Assembly (NCBI RefSeq): GCF_009749525.1
Contig: NZ_WOAC01000016.1
Span: 62,001-126,000, forward strand
Reading direction: 5' to 3'
Length of the DNA stretch: 64,000 nucleotides
Source: Mesorhizobium xinjiangense
Lineage (GTDB): Bacteria; Pseudomonadota; Alphaproteobacteria; Rhizobiales; Rhizobiaceae
Positions within the stretch are counted from its first letter, which is position 1; each line of letters begins with the position of its first letter. The notes below the pieces were generated by a model. It saw only the letters and a program-made list of their open reading frames with translations, made no database searches and was not told the origin of the DNA. Shown here in pieces: positions 63,444 to 64,000 of the stretch. The position numbers were made by a program, and so were the translations under genes.

Positions 63444-64000
63444 ATGGACGAGCGGACGGACAAAAGACGCGAGGCGGCGAGCCGTAGGCTGACGACGATC
63501 TTTTCGGCCGACGTAAAGGGCTATTCGAAGCTGATGGCGGCCGACGAGGAAGGCACGCTCGCCACCTTGAAGGAATATCGCGACGCCATGGCGCGCCTGA
63601 TCGCGGCACATGACGGCCGGGTCATCAACACCTGGGGCGACGGCCTGATCGCCGAATTTGCCAGCGTGGTCAACGCCGTGCGCGCAGCGATAGACGTGCA
63701 GAACGAGCTTGGCCAGCGCAATGGAAAGCGCGGCGAGGCAAACCGCATGCATTTTCGCATCGGCCTCAATCTCGGCGATGTGATCGTCGACGGCGACGAC
63801 ATCTATGGCGACGGCGTCAACATTGCCGCCCGCCTCGAGGCCGAGGCGCCGCCCGGCGGCATCCTGATCTCCAACACGGTCTACGACCAGGTGCGCAACA
63901 AGCTTTCGGTCGGTTTCGAGTTTCTCGGCAACCTCGAGGTGAAAAACATCGCCGAGGCCGTGCCGAGCTATGCGGTGCGCATTGGTGTCGGATCGGACGA
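63444..64000 (+). CDS. Class III adenylate/guanylate cyclase (partial, right edge)
   Basis: About 185 codons are visible and no stop is reached. The catalytic domain begins at residue 15: RRLTTIFSADVKGYSKLMAA contains the first metal Asp, and NTWGDGLIAEF the second (WGDG). IYGDGVNIAARLEAEAPPGG follows. It makes cAMP or cGMP; the substrate residue cannot be determined without the remaining sequence. This N-terminal, soluble cyclase form is common in rhizobia, usually with TPR repeats at the C-terminus. Confidence 0.9.
   Translation, partial: MDERTDKRREAASRRLTTIFSADVKGYSKLMAADEEGTLATLKEYRDAMARLIAAHDGRVINTWGDGLIAEFASVVNAVRAAIDVQNELGQRNGKRGEANRMHFRIGLNLGDVIVDGDDIYGDGVNIAARLEAEAPPGGILISNTVYDQVRNKLSVGFEFLGNLEVKNIAEAVPSYAVRIGVGSD

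Overview
The window is high-GC, gene-dense chromosome from an alphaproteobacterium, most likely a member of the Hyphomicrobiales (Rhizobiales) near Mesorhizobium, Nitratireductor or Aquamicrobium. The evidence is the F0 order atpI-atpB-atpE-atpF'-atpF without the F1 genes, a split glyQ/glyS pair, an SbmA/BacA peptide transporter, a GAAC-N7-GAAC type SOS box, EhuABCD-type compatible-solute transporter genes, and palindromic intergenic repeats of a rhizobial kind. I see no phage, insertion sequence, CRISPR array, rRNA or tRNA gene.

Positions 1-25,800 are mostly catabolic. A leftward operon (6,078 to beyond position 1) has a TetR regulator, a TAXI-type TRAP transporter, a LigI-type 2-pyrone-4,6-dicarboxylate lactonase, a VOC-type extradiol dioxygenase and a GalB-type 4-oxalomesaconate hydratase, so it looks like a meta-cleavage branch for gallate or protocatechuate-like acids. 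Next is an ectoine-type locus (6,268-13,715): ehuB-ehuC-ehuD-ehuA, a EutB-like PLP dehydratase and a creatinase/DoeA-like M24 hydrolase, divergent from an ArgE-like M20 deacetylase and a GntR regulator. A CIRCE-controlled groESL operon follows. Then comes a homoprotocatechuate meta-cleavage locus (17,387-22,682): hpaR, an FAH-family hydrolase and a DapA-type aldolase on one strand and hpaF-hpaE-hpaD on the other, with a palindrome between them. A BCCT transporter and an MFS transporter end this part.

Positions 26,000-63,400 are mostly housekeeping. They include bacA, a polysaccharide deacetylase, nnrU, a YfgM-like protein, der, a SleB-type cell-wall hydrolase, the F0 ATP synthase operon, rnhB, an SOS-box-linked radical SAM gene, moaB, ispE, an S49 peptidase, a TrmN6-like methyltransferase, a polyprenyl diphosphate synthase, a TPR-LysM protein, glyQ-lemA-DUF2207-glyS, tsaC, an FAD oxidase, ubiA, a vapBC module coupled to purD, a GH25 muramidase, and an acyl-CoA dehydrogenase/enoyl-CoA hydratase pair. 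A class III nucleotidyl cyclase runs off the right edge.

The least ordinary observations are these: a ~115-bp two-hairpin repeat placed at nearly the same distance before glyQ and glyS; a 129-bp palindromic element inserted in frame inside glyS; an ectoine-like locus in which an ArgE-like enzyme may replace the usual deacetylase; a VOC dioxygenase in a LigI/GalB operon; an SOS box before a radical SAM gene; and a vapBC module overlapping purD.
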